Shown here in pieces: positions 53,006 through 62,086 of a stretch of 64,000 nucleotides of DNA. The notes beneath the pieces were generated by a model, which did not search any database, had not been told where the DNA came from, and saw only the letters and a program-made list of their open reading frames with translations. Location of the stretch: assembly GCA_964425605.1 (NCBI GenBank), contig CAYRNR010000027.1, positions 6,750 through 70,749 on the forward strand, in the 5' to 3' direction. The first letter of the stretch is position 1. Every line of letters starts with the position of its first letter. Made by a program: the position numbers and the translations under genes. The DNA comes from CAYRNR01 sp964425605 (lineage in GTDB: Bacteria; Myxococcota_A; UBA796; UBA9615; CAYRNR01).

Positions 53006-54343
53006 CTAACCCCTTCTTCCGCGGCCGCGAATACGCGTACCGCCAGCGCCCATCAGGCCGTCGTAGTGGCGCGTCAGCAGGTGACTCTCGATCTGGGCCA
53101 CCGTGTCGAGCGCCACGCCCACGACGATCAGCAGGCTCGTTCCGCCGAAGTTGAACGGCACGTTGTATCGAACGATCAGGATGTTGGGGAGCACGCAGAC
53201 CGCAGAGATGTACAGCGATCCAACCAGCGTGATCCGGGTCAACACGCGATCGATGAACTCGGCGGTGTTCTTGCCGGGGCGGATGCCCGGGATGAAGCCG
53301 CCGTGCTTCTTGAGGTTCTCGGCCACGTCGGTGACGTTGAAGGTCACCGCCGTGTAGAAGTAGCAGAAGAACACCGTCAGCCCGATGTAGGTGACGTTGT
53401 ACAGGTACGTGTTGATCTGGAACCAGGCCTGGACCTGGTTCAGGAACCCGCTCTGCCAGAATGTCCCGATGGTGGCCGGGAACATGATGATCGACGACGC
53501 GAAGATCGGCGGGATCACGCCCGCGGTGTTGATCTTCAGCGGCAGGTGCGTCTGCTGGCCGCCATACACCCGGCGACCCACGACGCGTTTGGCGTACTGC
53601 ACCGGGATGCGGCGCTGGCCGCGCTCGCAGAAGACGATGAAGGCGATGACACAGATCATCGCCACCACCAGCACCATCCAGCCCACCGCGGTGAGGTTGG
53701 ACGAGGTGCCGGCGCCGTCGACCACACCCTTGACGGACTGGAAGATGGCGGCTGGGAAGCGCGCCACGATGCCCGCCATGATGACCAGCGAGATGCCGTT
53801 GCCGATGCCGCGCTCGGTGATCTGCTCGCCCAGCCACATGATGAAGGCGGTACCGCAGGTCAGCGTGACCACGGTCATGAACCAGAAGGCGGGGCCGCCG
53901 TTGGCGACCACCGGCGTCCCGGCGGGGCTCATGCTCTCGAGGCCGTAGGCGATGGCGAAACCCTGGACGATGGAGATCAGCACCGTCCCGTAGCGGGTGT
54001 ACTGGGTGATCTTCCGCCGACCCGCCTCACCCTCCTTCTGCAGGCGCTCCAGCTGTGGGATGACCACAGTGAGGAGCTGCAGGATGATGGAGGCGCTGAT
54101 GTAGGGCATGATCCCCAGGGTGAAGATGGAGAACTGCTCCAGTGCTCCCCCCGTGAACATGTCGTACAGCCCGAAGATGGTGTTCCCACCCTGGGTCTTG
54201 AAGAAGTCGGTGATCGCCTCGCGGTTCGCCCCGGGAACCGGGATGAATACCCCGATCCTGTACACGCCCAGCAGGGCGATCGTGAACAGAATCCGCTTGC
54301 GCAGCTCGGGGATTCTCCAGACGTTGGCGAAACTGCTGGCCAC
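53006..54343 (-). CDS. secY: Preprotein translocase subunit SecY
   Basis: 445 aa from GTG 54343; ten membrane helices. Typical blocks: IPVPGANREAI, GIMPYISASIILQLLTVVIP, GIGNGISLVIMAGIVA and the C-terminal AQIESHLLTRHYDGLM. Forms the protein-conducting channel with SecE and the SecG encoded at 46.3 kb. Usual position between rplO and adk. Confidence 0.97.
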   Translation of the reverse strand: MASSFANVWRIPELRKRILFTIALLGVYRIGVFIPVPGANREAITDFFKTQGGNTIFGLYDMFTGGALEQFSIFTLGIMPYISASIILQLLTVVIPQLERLQKEGEAGRRKITQYTRYGTVLISIVQGFAIAYGLESMSPAGTPVVANGGPAFWFMTVVTLTCGTAFIMWLGEQITERGIGNGISLVIMAGIVARFPAAIFQSVKGVVDGAGTSSNLTAVGWMVLVVAMICVIAFIVFCERGQRRIPVQYAKRVVGRRVYGGQQTHLPLKINTAGVIPPIFASSIIMFPATIGTFWQSGFLNQVQAWFQINTYLYNVTYIGLTVFFCYFYTAVTFNVTDVAENLKKHGGFIPGIRPGKNTAEFIDRVLTRITLVGSLYISAVCVLPNILIVRYNVPFNFGGTSLLIVVGVALDTVAQIESHLLTRHYDGLMGAGGTRIRGRGRRG

Positions 54344-54353
54344 GGCCGCTCTC

Positions 54354-54821
54354 CTACTCCTCCGCGGACGGCTTGCGTCCCACGGTCTCCGCCTTGCCGC
54401 CGGCGGCCTCGATCTTGGCCACGGCCGACTTGCTGAAGCGGTGCGCTCGGATGGTGAGGGCCACGCCCAGGTCGCCTTCGCCGAGGATCTTCACCCCGTC
54501 GTACAGCTTCCTGACCAGTCCGGCCTCCACCAGCGCCTGCGGATCGACGACCGTGTCGGCCGCGAACCCCGCCAGGTCACGGATGTTGACCAGCGCGTAG
54601 CGCTTGCGGAACGGGTAGTTGCTGAACCCGCGCTTGGGAAGGCGGCGATGCAGCGGCATCTGGCCGCCCTCGAAGCCCGGGCGGACTCCGCCGCCGCTGC
54701 GCGACTTCTGACCCTTGTGACCGCGGCCACAGGTCTTGCCCGTGCCAGCGCCATTGCCACGACCCACGCGCTTGCGCGGTCGTCTCGACCCGTCTACGGG
54801 TGCCAAATTCTTGAGATCCAT
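54354..54821 (-). CDS. rplO: 50S ribosomal protein L15
   Basis: 155 aa from ATG 54821. MDLKNLAPVDGSRRPRKRVG then GQKSRSGGGVRPGFEGGQMP are diagnostic. Binds 23S rRNA during assembly. An intergenic stretch of 92 bp separates it from rpmD. Confidence 0.95.
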   Translation of the reverse strand: MDLKNLAPVDGSRRPRKRVGRGNGAGTGKTCGRGHKGQKSRSGGGVRPGFEGGQMPLHRRLPKRGFSNYPFRKRYALVNIRDLAGFAADTVVDPQALVEAGLVRKLYDGVKILGEGDLGVALTIRAHRFSKSAVAKIEAAGGKAETVGRKPSAEE

Positions 54822-54913
54822 GATGTTCCCTGACGCCGCGGACGGCTGTTTCGCGTCCAACGACTCGCTTGCGCTCGGTGGAAGGAGTCCGCCTTATACC
54901 GGCGGAGTCGCAG

Positions 54914-55096
54914 TTAGTCCACCTCCACGACGTCCACGAGGTGGATCACCTTCTTGACCATGCCGCGCATGGCCGGGGTGTCGTCCACCTCCACGGTCTT
55001 CTCTCGCTTGGTCAGTCCCAGGCCCTGAAGCGTGAGCTTCTGGTCCTTGGGCTTGCCAATCCCACTCTTTCGGAGCGTGACACGCAGCTTGCTCAT
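54914..55096 (-). CDS. rpmD: 50S ribosomal protein L30
   Basis: 60 aa from ATG 55096. LRVTLRKSGIGKPKDQKLTL and TPAMRGMVKKVIHLV are typical. Two bases after rpsE. Confidence 0.95.
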   Translation of the reverse strand: MSKLRVTLRKSGIGKPKDQKLTLQGLGLTKREKTVEVDDTPAMRGMVKKVIHLVDVVEVD

Positions 55097-55098
55097 GG

Positions 55099-55608
55099 CT
55101 ACGCTCCCTTCTCCGTCCGGGTCGGGCCAACGCCACGCCGCCTCAGGTAGGCCTCGGGCTCCTGCAGGTTCTGCAGCGCCTCCATGGTGGCCTTGAGGAC
55201 GTTGTGCGGGTTGTTCGACCCGATGCACTTGGTCAGGATGTTGCGGATGCCGGCCGCCTCCATGATGGCGCGGACCGGACCGCCGGCGATGACGCCGGTA
55301 CCCGGGCCAGCGGGCCGCAGCAACACACGACCGGCGCCGTAGCGGCCCACGATCTGGTGGGGAATGCTCCCCGCGTCCGTGGTCGGGACACGCACCATGT
55401 CGCGCTTGGCCCGCTCGCCGCCCTTACGGATCGCCTCGGGCACCTCGTGCGCCTTGCCGTGACCCATGCCGACGCGGCCTTCGCCGTCGCCGACGACCAC
55501 GAGCGCACTGAAGTTGAACCGCCGGCCGCCCTTGACGACCTTGGCGACCCGGTTGATGTCGACGACCTTGTCGATCAGCTCGATATCGTTGTCGGTAAAC
55601 CGGGCCAT
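55099..55608 (-). CDS. rpsE: 30S ribosomal protein S5
   Basis: 169 aa. VKGGRRFNFSALVVVGDGEG and RNILTKCIGSNNPHNVLKAT are diagnostic. Contributes to translational accuracy. Two bases from rplR. Confidence 0.97.
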   Translation of the reverse strand: MARFTDNDIELIDKVVDINRVAKVVKGGRRFNFSALVVVGDGEGRVGMGHGKAHEVPEAIRKGGERAKRDMVRVPTTDAGSIPHQIVGRYGAGRVLLRPAGPGTGVIAGGPVRAIMEAAGIRNILTKCIGSNNPHNVLKATMEALQNLQEPEAYLRRRGVGPTRTEKGA

Positions 55609-55610
55609 GA

Positions 55611-55976
55611 TCAGAACTCCAAGCCCGCTTCACGGGCCGCATCGGCCAGGGCCTTGACCCTGCCGTGGTACAGATAGCCGTTGCGGTCGAAGACGACCTG
55701 CTCGATGCCAGCGGCCTTCGCGCGCTCGGCCACGGCCTTGCCGATGGCCTTGGCAGCAGCGATGTTGCCGAAGTGCCCCTCGATGCCGGTGTCCTTGTCC
55801 AGGGTGGACGCGGCGGCGACGGTGACACCTCGCTCGTCGTCGATGATCTGCGCGTACGTGTGCTTGGTGCTGCGGAAGATGCACAGCCGAGGCCGGGCCG
55901 TGGTGCCGCGGAGCACCTTGCGGATGTGCTTCTTGCGGCGGATACGGGCCGCCGCTCTCGGGTTCGTCCGGGCCAT
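55611..55976 (-). CDS. rplR: 50S ribosomal protein L18
   Basis: 121 aa from ATG 55976 (GGGAG nine bases before). RRKKHIRKVLRGTTARPRLC and FDRNGYLYHGRVKALADAAR are diagnostic. Binds 5S rRNA. Confidence 0.95.
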   Translation of the reverse strand: MARTNPRAAARIRRKKHIRKVLRGTTARPRLCIFRSTKHTYAQIIDDERGVTVAAASTLDKDTGIEGHFGNIAAAKAIGKAVAERAKAAGIEQVVFDRNGYLYHGRVKALADAAREAGLEF

Positions 55977-56070
55977 CTTTCCCAACTCCCAGGGGACGCG
56001 CGAAGCGCGCCATCCTAACCATACGTTGTGATCCCGTCAATGCGCCTGTTCCAGCTTTTGGTCAGCTGGA

Positions 56071-56610
56071 TCAGGTCACGCCCGCCTTACCCGGCTTGAG
56101 CTTGATATGCTCGTCCGCGTAGCGAACACCCTTGCCCTTGTAGGCATCGGGCTTGCGGAATCCGCGGATGACGGCGGACACGTGGCCCACCGCGGCGCGG
56201 TCTATGCCGGTGACGGTGATCTTGGTGTTCTTCTCCACCTCGACCTTGATGTCATCGGGAACCGTGTACTCGACGGGGTGGCTGTACCCGAGCCGCATGG
56301 TGAGCTGCTGGCCCTCCACGTCGGCGCTGTACCCGACACCCTGAATCTGCAGACGTTTGGACCATCCGGCGTGAACGCCGGTGACCATGTTCTGCAGCAA
56401 GGCACGCATCAGGCCGTGGTACGCGCGGGACTGCTTGTTCTCCCGCGTACGCGTGACCTGCGCCGTGCCGCCGTTGACCTCGATCTCGATCCGGGGCGGA
56501 ATCGCCTGCTCCAGCTGGCCCTTGGGTCCCTTGACCTTGACCGCCCCGTTCGCCTGCTCGATCGTCACCCCCTTGGGGAGCTGGACCGGCTTGTTTCCCA
56601 CGCGCGACAT
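56071..56610 (-). CDS. rplF: 50S ribosomal protein L6
   Basis: 179 aa. MSRVGNKPVQLPKGVTIEQA and the C-terminal RKPDAYKGKGVRYADEHI are diagnostic. Located near the sarcin-ricin loop. A 94-bp spacer separates it from rplR. Confidence 0.97.
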   Translation of the reverse strand: MSRVGNKPVQLPKGVTIEQANGAVKVKGPKGQLEQAIPPRIEIEVNGGTAQVTRTRENKQSRAYHGLMRALLQNMVTGVHAGWSKRLQIQGVGYSADVEGQQLTMRLGYSHPVEYTVPDDIKVEVEKNTKITVTGIDRAAVGHVSAVIRGFRKPDAYKGKGVRYADEHIKLKPGKAGVT

Positions 56611-56619
56611 GGCTTCCTC

Positions 56620-57018
56620 CTACCAGATCCTGCAGAGGACCTCGCCACCGATCCCGCGCTTGCGGGCCTGGGCGTCGGTCATCACACCTTGGCTGGTGGA
56701 AATCACGGCCACACCGAGACCGTTTAGGACCTGAGGGAGCTCGTCACGGCCGCGGTACACCCGACGTCCAGGCTTGCTCACCCGCTCGATGCCGAGGATG
56801 ATGCCCTTCTTGTCCGGGTCGTAGCGCAGCTCCATGCTCAGCTGCCCCTGCTTTTCGTCCTGCTTCGTGCTGAACTCGGAGATGAAGCCTTCCTCCTTGA
56901 GGATTCGGGCGATCTCCGTCTTGATCCGGGAGCCCGGTACGGCCACCTGGGGGTGGCCGGCCTGCAGGGCATTCCGGATCCTGGTCAGCATGTCCGCAAT
57001 GGGGTCGGTCATGCTCAT
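56620..57018 (-). CDS. rpsH: 30S ribosomal protein S8
   Basis: 132 aa; AGGAGG five bases before ATG 57018. DPIADMLTRIRNALQAGHPQ and VISTSQGVMTDAQARKRGIG are diagnostic. Primary 16S rRNA binder and, in E. coli, the spc-operon repressor. Confidence 0.97.
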   Translation of the reverse strand: MSMTDPIADMLTRIRNALQAGHPQVAVPGSRIKTEIARILKEEGFISEFSTKQDEKQGQLSMELRYDPDKKGIILGIERVSKPGRRVYRGRDELPQVLNGLGVAVISTSQGVMTDAQARKRGIGGEVLCRIW

Positions 57019-57027
57019 GATGGCCTC

Positions 57028-57213
57028 CTACCAGCTACTCTTGATCACGCCTGGAATCTTGCCTTCCAGGGCCAAGGTCCGAAAACAGATGCGGCACATG
57101 TCGAACTTGCGCATGTACGCTCGCGGTCTGCCACAAAGGGGGCAGCGGTTGTACTCCCGAACCTTGAACTTCGGGCTCCGCCTGGCCTTCACTCTCAGCG
57201 AAGTCTTGGCCAT
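57028..57213 (-). CDS. rpsZ: 30S ribosomal protein S14, zinc type
   Basis: 61 aa with CPLCGRPRAYMRKFDMCRIC: the two Cys-x2-Cys pairs mark the short zinc-binding form. Normal spot between rplE and rpsH. Confidence 0.96.
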   Translation of the reverse strand: MAKTSLRVKARRSPKFKVREYNRCPLCGRPRAYMRKFDMCRICFRTLALEGKIPGVIKSSW

Positions 57214-57263
57214 CTCACCAATCTCCTTGCCAGCGGCGCCCCTGGGGACGCTGCTCCATGCGG

Positions 57264-57803
57264 CTAGTTCGCGAAGGGCATCCCGAGGTGCTTCAGCAGC
57301 GCCTTGCCTTCGGGATCGTTCTTCGCGCTTGTGACCATGGTGATGTTCATCCCGGTAATCCGGGCGACCTTGTCGTAGTCGATCTCCTGGAACACGATCT
57401 GCTCCTGGAAACCCATCGAATAGTTGCCGCGGCCGTCGAAGGACTTGCCATTGAGGCCGCGGAAATCGCGCACGCGGGGGATGGCGATGGAGATCAGCCT
57501 GTCGAGGAACTCGTACATGCGATCCCGCCGCAGGGTGACCATCGTCCCGATGGGCATCCCCTCGCGCAGCTTGAAGTTGGCGATGGAGCGTCGGGCGCGT
57601 CGGACGATGGCCTTCTGGCCCGTGACCTGTCCCAGCTCGTTCGCCGCGGTCTCCAGGATCTTGATGTCCCGGATACCTTCCTTGAGCGAGACGTTCAGCA
57701 CGATCTTCGTGACCTTCGGAACCTGCATCACGTTGTCGTACCCGAACTCGCTCATCATCGCAGGAATGACTTCCTGGCGGTAATAGTCCCTAAGGCGTGT
57801 CAT
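57264..57803 (-). CDS. rplE: 50S ribosomal protein L5
   Basis: 179 aa from ATG 57803, the standard length. KVTKIVLNVSLKEG and RGNYSMGFQEQIVFQEIDYD are diagnostic. Binds 5S rRNA and contacts P-site tRNA. Confidence 0.97.
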   Translation of the reverse strand: MTRLRDYYRQEVIPAMMSEFGYDNVMQVPKVTKIVLNVSLKEGIRDIKILETAANELGQVTGQKAIVRRARRSIANFKLREGMPIGTMVTLRRDRMYEFLDRLISIAIPRVRDFRGLNGKSFDGRGNYSMGFQEQIVFQEIDYDKVARITGMNITMVTSAKNDPEGKALLKHLGMPFAN

Positions 57804-57866
57804 CTCGGCCTCCGCGGGTGACCGGGTCCGTGCTTTCACTGGACCCTTGGTGGTACCCACTCATGC

Positions 57867-58199
57867 TCAATCGATCCGCTCGCCGGTCTTCTTGGAGACG
57901 CGGGCCTTGGCCCTGCCTTCGCCCTCGAACCGGATGCGAGTCGCTTCCTGATCCCGTCCCACCACCAGCTGTACGTTGCTGATGTGGACAGGAGCTTCCT
58001 TCTCGATGATCCCACCCTGACGCATCGTGGCCGTGGGCTTCTGGTGCCGCTTGACCATGTTCACGCGCTCGACCAGGACCCGGTTCTCCTTGTGGAGGAC
58101 TCGCAGGATCTTGCCGACGCTGCCCTTGTGCGCCCCGGTGATCACCTTCACCGTGTCGCCTCGCTTGAGGTAGGTCTTGTGTTTCATGACCGCACTCAT
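57867..58199 (-). CDS. rplX: 50S ribosomal protein L24
   Basis: 110 aa; ATG 58199 has GGAGG ten bases upstream, inside the rplN end. KRGDTVKVITGAHKGSVGKI is the KOW motif. An early 23S assembly initiator. Confidence 0.95.
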   Translation of the reverse strand: MSAVMKHKTYLKRGDTVKVITGAHKGSVGKILRVLHKENRVLVERVNMVKRHQKPTATMRQGGIIEKEAPVHISNVQLVVGRDQEATRIRFEGEGRAKARVSKKTGERID

Positions 58200-58201
58200 G
58201 G

Positions 58202-58570
58202 CTAGATGACCTCCGGCGCGAGCGAGATGATCTTCATGAATCGCTTCTGCCTCAGCTCGCGAGCCACGGGTCCGAAGATACGGGTCCCGATGGGCTCCTT
58301 GTCCGCCTTGACCAGCACGGCGGAGTTGTCATCGAAGCGGATGTACGTGCCGTCCGGCCGACGCATCTCCTTGGCCGTCCGCACGATCACCGCCTCCATC
58401 ACCGTCCCTTTTCTCACCTTGGAGTTGGGGATGGCTTCCTTCACCGTCACCTTGACGATGTCGCCGACGCGGGCGTATCTCCGATGAGAGCCGCCGAGCA
58501 CCTTGATGCACTGAACCTTCTTGGCACCGCTGTTGTCGGCGATGTCTAGCATCGACTGCATCTGGATCAT
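58202..58570 (-). CDS. rplN: 50S ribosomal protein L14
   Basis: 122 aa. MIQMQSMLDIADNSGAKKVQ and GTRIFGPVARELRQKRFMKI are diagnostic. First gene of the spc part; 42 bp after rpsQ. Confidence 0.97.
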   Translation of the reverse strand: MIQMQSMLDIADNSGAKKVQCIKVLGGSHRRYARVGDIVKVTVKEAIPNSKVRKGTVMEAVIVRTAKEMRRPDGTYIRFDDNSAVLVKADKEPIGTRIFGPVARELRQKRFMKIISLAPEVI

Positions 58571-58612
58571 GGTGCCACCTCCATGCCGATGGTGCCCTCA
58601 GGGCAACCCGGC

Positions 58613-58879
58613 TCAACCAACCCTGACCGCCAGCTGTCGCTTGAGGACCCAGCGCTTGCGCTTGCTGAGCGGGCGACCCTCGACGATCTCGACCTTGTCA
58701 CCGACCTGGCACAGGTTCTGCTCGTCGTGCGCCAGGTACTTCTTCGTTCGTGTGATGTACTTGCGATACCGACGGTGCAGCGTCTTGCGATCGACGCGCA
58801 CGGCGATCGTCTTGTCCATACGGTCGCTGACGACCGTACCGACGAGGGTGCGTCGGTTTCCCTGGACCTTTTCAGCCAT
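58613..58879 (-). CDS. rpsQ: 30S ribosomal protein S17
   Basis: 88 aa from ATG 58879 with GAGG six bases before. TLVGTVVSDRMDKTIAVRVD and KVEIVEGRPLSKRKRW are diagnostic. Last gene of the S10 part. Confidence 0.95.
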   Translation of the reverse strand: MAEKVQGNRRTLVGTVVSDRMDKTIAVRVDRKTLHRRYRKYITRTKKYLAHDEQNLCQVGDKVEIVEGRPLSKRKRWVLKRQLAVRVG

Positions 58880-58910
58880 CTCGAGCCTCATCTCTCACGC
58901 CGTCGTGGCG

Positions 58911-59207
58911 CTACACGCGTTTTCCGTACCGTTCCTGGATCTTGGAGTAGCCCTTGCCGATCTCGTCGCGCACGGACTTCTCCTTGATGGCCAGACCGCC
59001 CTTGTTCAGCTCCTGCTCGAGTTCGCGCTGGCGGACCAGGGTCTTGATCTTGGCCAGCTCGCGGCGGAGCTTCTTGAGCTGAGCCGTGTTGTCCAGCTGG
59101 CCCGTGGCCGCCTGGAACTTCAGACCGACCAGGTCCTGCACCACGTCGTGTTGACGCAGCAGCAGCTCGCGGTCGTCCAGCTCGCGGAGTTCACCGATGT
59201 TGGCCAT
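58911..59207 (-). CDS. rpmC: 50S ribosomal protein L29 with C-terminal extension
   Basis: 98 aa; the usual protein is 60-72 aa. The core GELRELDDRELLLRQHDVVQ to LRRELAKIKTLVRQRELE is standard. The last ~30 residues (NKGGLAIKEKSVRDEIGKGY and on) are extra. L29 borders the exit tunnel where SRP and trigger factor dock. Confidence 0.92.
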   Translation of the reverse strand: MANIGELRELDDRELLLRQHDVVQDLVGLKFQAATGQLDNTAQLKKLRRELAKIKTLVRQRELEQELNKGGLAIKEKSVRDEIGKGYSKIQERYGKRV

Positions 59208-59210
59208 CGA

Positions 59211-59621
59211 TCAGTCCTCCCTCGCCACGATCTTGGTGGCGATGGGCAGCTTGTTGGAGGCCAGCCGCAGGGCTTCCTTGGCCAGCTCCGGCTCCAGGCC
59301 CTCCACCTCGTAGAGAATCCGGCCGGTCTTGACCACGGCGACCCAGAAGTCCGGGTTGCCCTTGCCCTTGCCCATGCGGGTCTCGGCGGGCTTCTTGCTC
59401 TGCGGCTTGTCCGGGAAGATGCGGATCCACAGCCGCCCGCCGCGCTTGGCGGTGCGGGTGATGGCCACACGAGCCGCCTCGATCTGGCGCGACGTGACCA
59501 ACCCGGGAGCCGTGGCCTGGAGGCCGTACTCGCCGAAGTCCACGTTGCAGCCTCGGCGGCAAAGGCCCCGCATGTTGCCCTTCTGGCGCTTGCGGTACTT
59601 GACCTTCTTGGGAGCCAGCAT
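59211..59621 (-). CDS. rplP: 50S ribosomal protein L16
   Basis: 136 aa. RLWIRIFPDKPQSKKPAETR and MGKGKGNPDFWVAVVKTGRI are diagnostic. Near the A site. Three bases after rpsC. Confidence 0.97.
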   Translation of the reverse strand: MLAPKKVKYRKRQKGNMRGLCRRGCNVDFGEYGLQATAPGLVTSRQIEAARVAITRTAKRGGRLWIRIFPDKPQSKKPAETRMGKGKGNPDFWVAVVKTGRILYEVEGLEPELAKEALRLASNKLPIATKIVARED

Positions 59622-59623
59622 GT

Positions 59624-60268
59624 CTACCGCTCCTCTTCTTCACCGGGGAGGATCTCCCCCTTGAAAATCCAGACCTTGACGCCGACGGCACCATACGTGG
59701 TGCGAGCCGTCGTCGATCCGTAGTCGATGTCCGCGCGGATGGTGTGCAGCGGCACGCGACCCTCGCGATAGAACTCGGTTCGGCTCATCTCGGCGCCGCC
59801 CAGACGACCGCCGCACATGATCTTCACGCCCTGCGCGCCCGCTCGCATCGTGGACTGCATGGCCTTCTTCATGGCGCGACGGAAGTTGACGCGCTTGACC
59901 AGCTGAGCCGCGATGTTCTCGGCGACCAGGTTGGCGTCGAGCTCCACCTTGCGAACCTCGATGATGTTGAGGAACACGTCGGTGTCGGTGACCTTGCGCA
60001 GGTCGTGCTTGAGGGACTCGAGCCCAGCACAACGCTTGCCGATGATCATGCCCGGGCGCGCGGCGTACACGTACACCTTCGCCTTGGCAGCGGCGCGCTC
60101 GATGATCACGCGGCTGATCTGTGCACCGGCCAGCTTCTTGGCGAGGAACTCGCGGATCTTGAGATCCTCGTGCAGGTACTGCGCGTAGTTCTTCTCAGAA
60201 AACCAGCGGGAGTCCCAGGTCCTGACGGTACCCAGGCGGAACCCAATCGGGTGAACCTTCTGACCCAC
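59624..60268 (-). CDS. rpsC: 30S ribosomal protein S3
   Basis: 214 aa. MGQKVHPIGFRLGTVRTWDS and the KH motif region ARPGMIIGKRCAGLESLKHD; RAMKKAMQSTMRAGAQGVKI in the C-terminal domain. Lines the mRNA entry site. Nine bases after rplV. Confidence 0.97.
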   Translation of the reverse strand: MGQKVHPIGFRLGTVRTWDSRWFSEKNYAQYLHEDLKIREFLAKKLAGAQISRVIIERAAAKAKVYVYAARPGMIIGKRCAGLESLKHDLRKVTDTDVFLNIIEVRKVELDANLVAENIAAQLVKRVNFRRAMKKAMQSTMRAGAQGVKIMCGGRLGGAEMSRTEFYREGRVPLHTIRADIDYGSTTARTTYGAVGVKVWIFKGEILPGEEEER

Positions 60269-60277
60269 AGCGTCCTC

Positions 60278-60616
60278 CTACTGCCTCTCGTCCAGGACCA
60301 CACGGATGTGGCTGGTCCGCTTCCGGATGCGCGTCGCGCGACCGTGAGCCCTGGGGCGCCAGCGCCGGAGCGTGGGGCCACCGTCCACGGTGATGAACTT
60401 CACGTACAACTGGTCAGGGTCGATGGACGACTTCTTTTCCTTGGCGTTGTTCACCGCCGACCAGATGAGCCTGTTGAGAATCGGTGCCGACCGCTTGCGC
60501 GTGAACTTGAGCACCTCGAGGGCCTCGCTCACGTCCTTGCCGCGGACGGCGTCCGCCACCAGGCGGACCTTGCGCGGGGAAATCCGCGCGAACTTCAGTA
60601 GCGCCGTGGACTCCAT
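60278..60616 (-). CDS. rplV: 50S ribosomal protein L22
   Basis: 112 aa. ARISPRKVRLVADAVRGKDV and the tunnel loop near RWRPRAHGRATRIRKRTSHI are diagnostic. Two bases after rpsS. Confidence 0.97.
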   Translation of the reverse strand: MESTALLKFARISPRKVRLVADAVRGKDVSEALEVLKFTRKRSAPILNRLIWSAVNNAKEKKSSIDPDQLYVKFITVDGGPTLRRWRPRAHGRATRIRKRTSHIRVVLDERQ

Positions 60617-60618
60617 GA

Positions 60619-60900
60619 CTACCTCCGAACCCGGCTCTTCCGGTCGGCCGCGTGGCCGAAGAAGGTGCGGGTCGGCGCGAACTCGCCCAGGCGGTGTCCG
60701 ACCATGTTCTCCGTGACGTACAGCGGGATGAACTTGCGACCGTTGTGCACGGCGAACGTCAGCCCCACGAAGTCGGGGGTGATGACGCTGCGGCGCGACC
60801 AGGTCTTGATCACTTTGGGGCCTCTACCATCGCGAACCGCGTTGATCTTCTCGAGCACGTGGCGGTCGACGAACGGCCCTTTCTTGATACTCCGTGCCAC
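60619..60900 (-). CDS. rpsS: 30S ribosomal protein S19
   Basis: 93 aa. MARSIKKGPFVDRHVLEKIN and HRLGEFAPTRTFFGHAADRK are diagnostic. Pairs with S13 in the head. 43 bp after rplB. Confidence 0.97.
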   Translation of the reverse strand: MARSIKKGPFVDRHVLEKINAVRDGRGPKVIKTWSRRSVITPDFVGLTFAVHNGRKFIPLYVTENMVGHRLGEFAPTRTFFGHAADRKSRVRR

Positions 60901-60943
60901 TTACTTGCCCTTCGTCCCTCGTCCGAGGGTCATCCTGGTTCGC

Positions 60944-61768
60944 CTAGGCCTTGCGGCGCTTGACGATGAACTTGTCGCTGCGCTTGTTGCGCCGGGTCTT
61001 CTTGCCCTTGGTGGGAACGCCCCACGGGGTCACCGGGTGGCGTCCACCCGCGGTCCGGCCCTCACCACCACCGTGGGGGTGGTCGATGGGGTTCATGGCG
61101 GTGCCGCGAACCTTGGGCCGACGGCCCTTCCAGCGATTGCGTCCCGCCTTGCCCAGCTTGATGTTCGCGTGGGTGGGGTTCGACGCCTGGCCGATGGTCG
61201 CGTAGCACAGGTTCAGCACCTGCCGCAGCTCGCCCGACGGCAGCCGCAGGAGGACGTACTTGCCCTCCTTGGCCATCACCTGGGCCTGGGTGCCGGCGGC
61301 GCGGACCATCTGGCCACCCTTCCCCAGCTTCAGCTCGATGTTGTACACGAGCGTGCCCAGGGGGATGCTCTTGAGCGGCAGCGCGTTCCCGGGCCGGATC
61401 TCGGCGTCGGGACCGGACACGACCTCGTCACCCACGCCGAGACCGTTGGGAGCGACGATGTAGCGCTTCTCCCCGTCGGCGTAGACCAGCAGGGCGATGA
61501 AGCCGCTGCGGTTGGGGTCGTACTCGATGGTGGCGACGCGCGCGGGCACGCCCACCTTGTCCCGCTTGAAGTCGATGACGCGGTACCGGCGCTTGTGGCC
61601 TCCGCCTCGGCGGCGCAGGGTGATGCGGCCCGTGTTGTTGCGTCCAGAGATCCGCTTCAGCGGTTTCAGCAAGCCCTTGTGCGGCTGGTCCGTCGTGACC
61701 TCGGCGTAGTCCGCGCCGGTCATGAACCGCCGTCCAGGGCTCGTCGGCTTGTATCTCTTGATGCCCAT
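60944..61768 (-). CDS. rplB: 50S ribosomal protein L2
   Basis: 274 aa. KRYKPTSPGRRFMTGADYAE, and the peptidyl-transferase-proximal GTAMNPIDHPHGGGEGRTAG with the conserved His. 30 bp after rplW. Confidence 0.97.
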   Translation of the reverse strand: MGIKRYKPTSPGRRFMTGADYAEVTTDQPHKGLLKPLKRISGRNNTGRITLRRRGGGHKRRYRVIDFKRDKVGVPARVATIEYDPNRSGFIALLVYADGEKRYIVAPNGLGVGDEVVSGPDAEIRPGNALPLKSIPLGTLVYNIELKLGKGGQMVRAAGTQAQVMAKEGKYVLLRLPSGELRQVLNLCYATIGQASNPTHANIKLGKAGRNRWKGRRPKVRGTAMNPIDHPHGGGEGRTAGGRHPVTPWGVPTKGKKTRRNKRSDKFIVKRRKA

Positions 61769-61798
61769 CGTTCCTTGCTTCCTCGAAACGGCCGCGGC

Positions 61799-62086
61799 CT
61801 AGACGTTCTCGTACACGTTGATGGTGTCGCCCTCGGCCAGGGTGACGTAGGCCTTCTTCCAGTTCTGGCGCTTGCCAAAGTGCCGGCCGAATCGCTTGTT
61901 CTTCCCGCGCACCTGCACCGTGCGGACGCCCTCGACGGCCACGCCGAACAGGTCCTCGATCGCCTTCTTGATCTGGATCTTGTTGGCCTTGGAGCCGACG
62001 CGGAACACGAAGATATTCTCGTCCTGCTGCAGCGCGCTCTTCTCGGTGATCAGCGGACCGAAGACGACGTTGTAGACCTCGCTCAT
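61799..62086 (-). CDS. rplW: 50S ribosomal protein L23
   Basis: 95 aa. VVFGPLITEKSALQQDENIF and FRVGSKANKIQIKKAIEDLF are diagnostic. Docking site for trigger factor and SRP at the tunnel exit. ATGA overlap with rplD (4 bp). Confidence 0.97.
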   Translation of the reverse strand: MSEVYNVVFGPLITEKSALQQDENIFVFRVGSKANKIQIKKAIEDLFGVAVEGVRTVQVRGKNKRFGRHFGKRQNWKKAYVTLAEGDTINVYENV

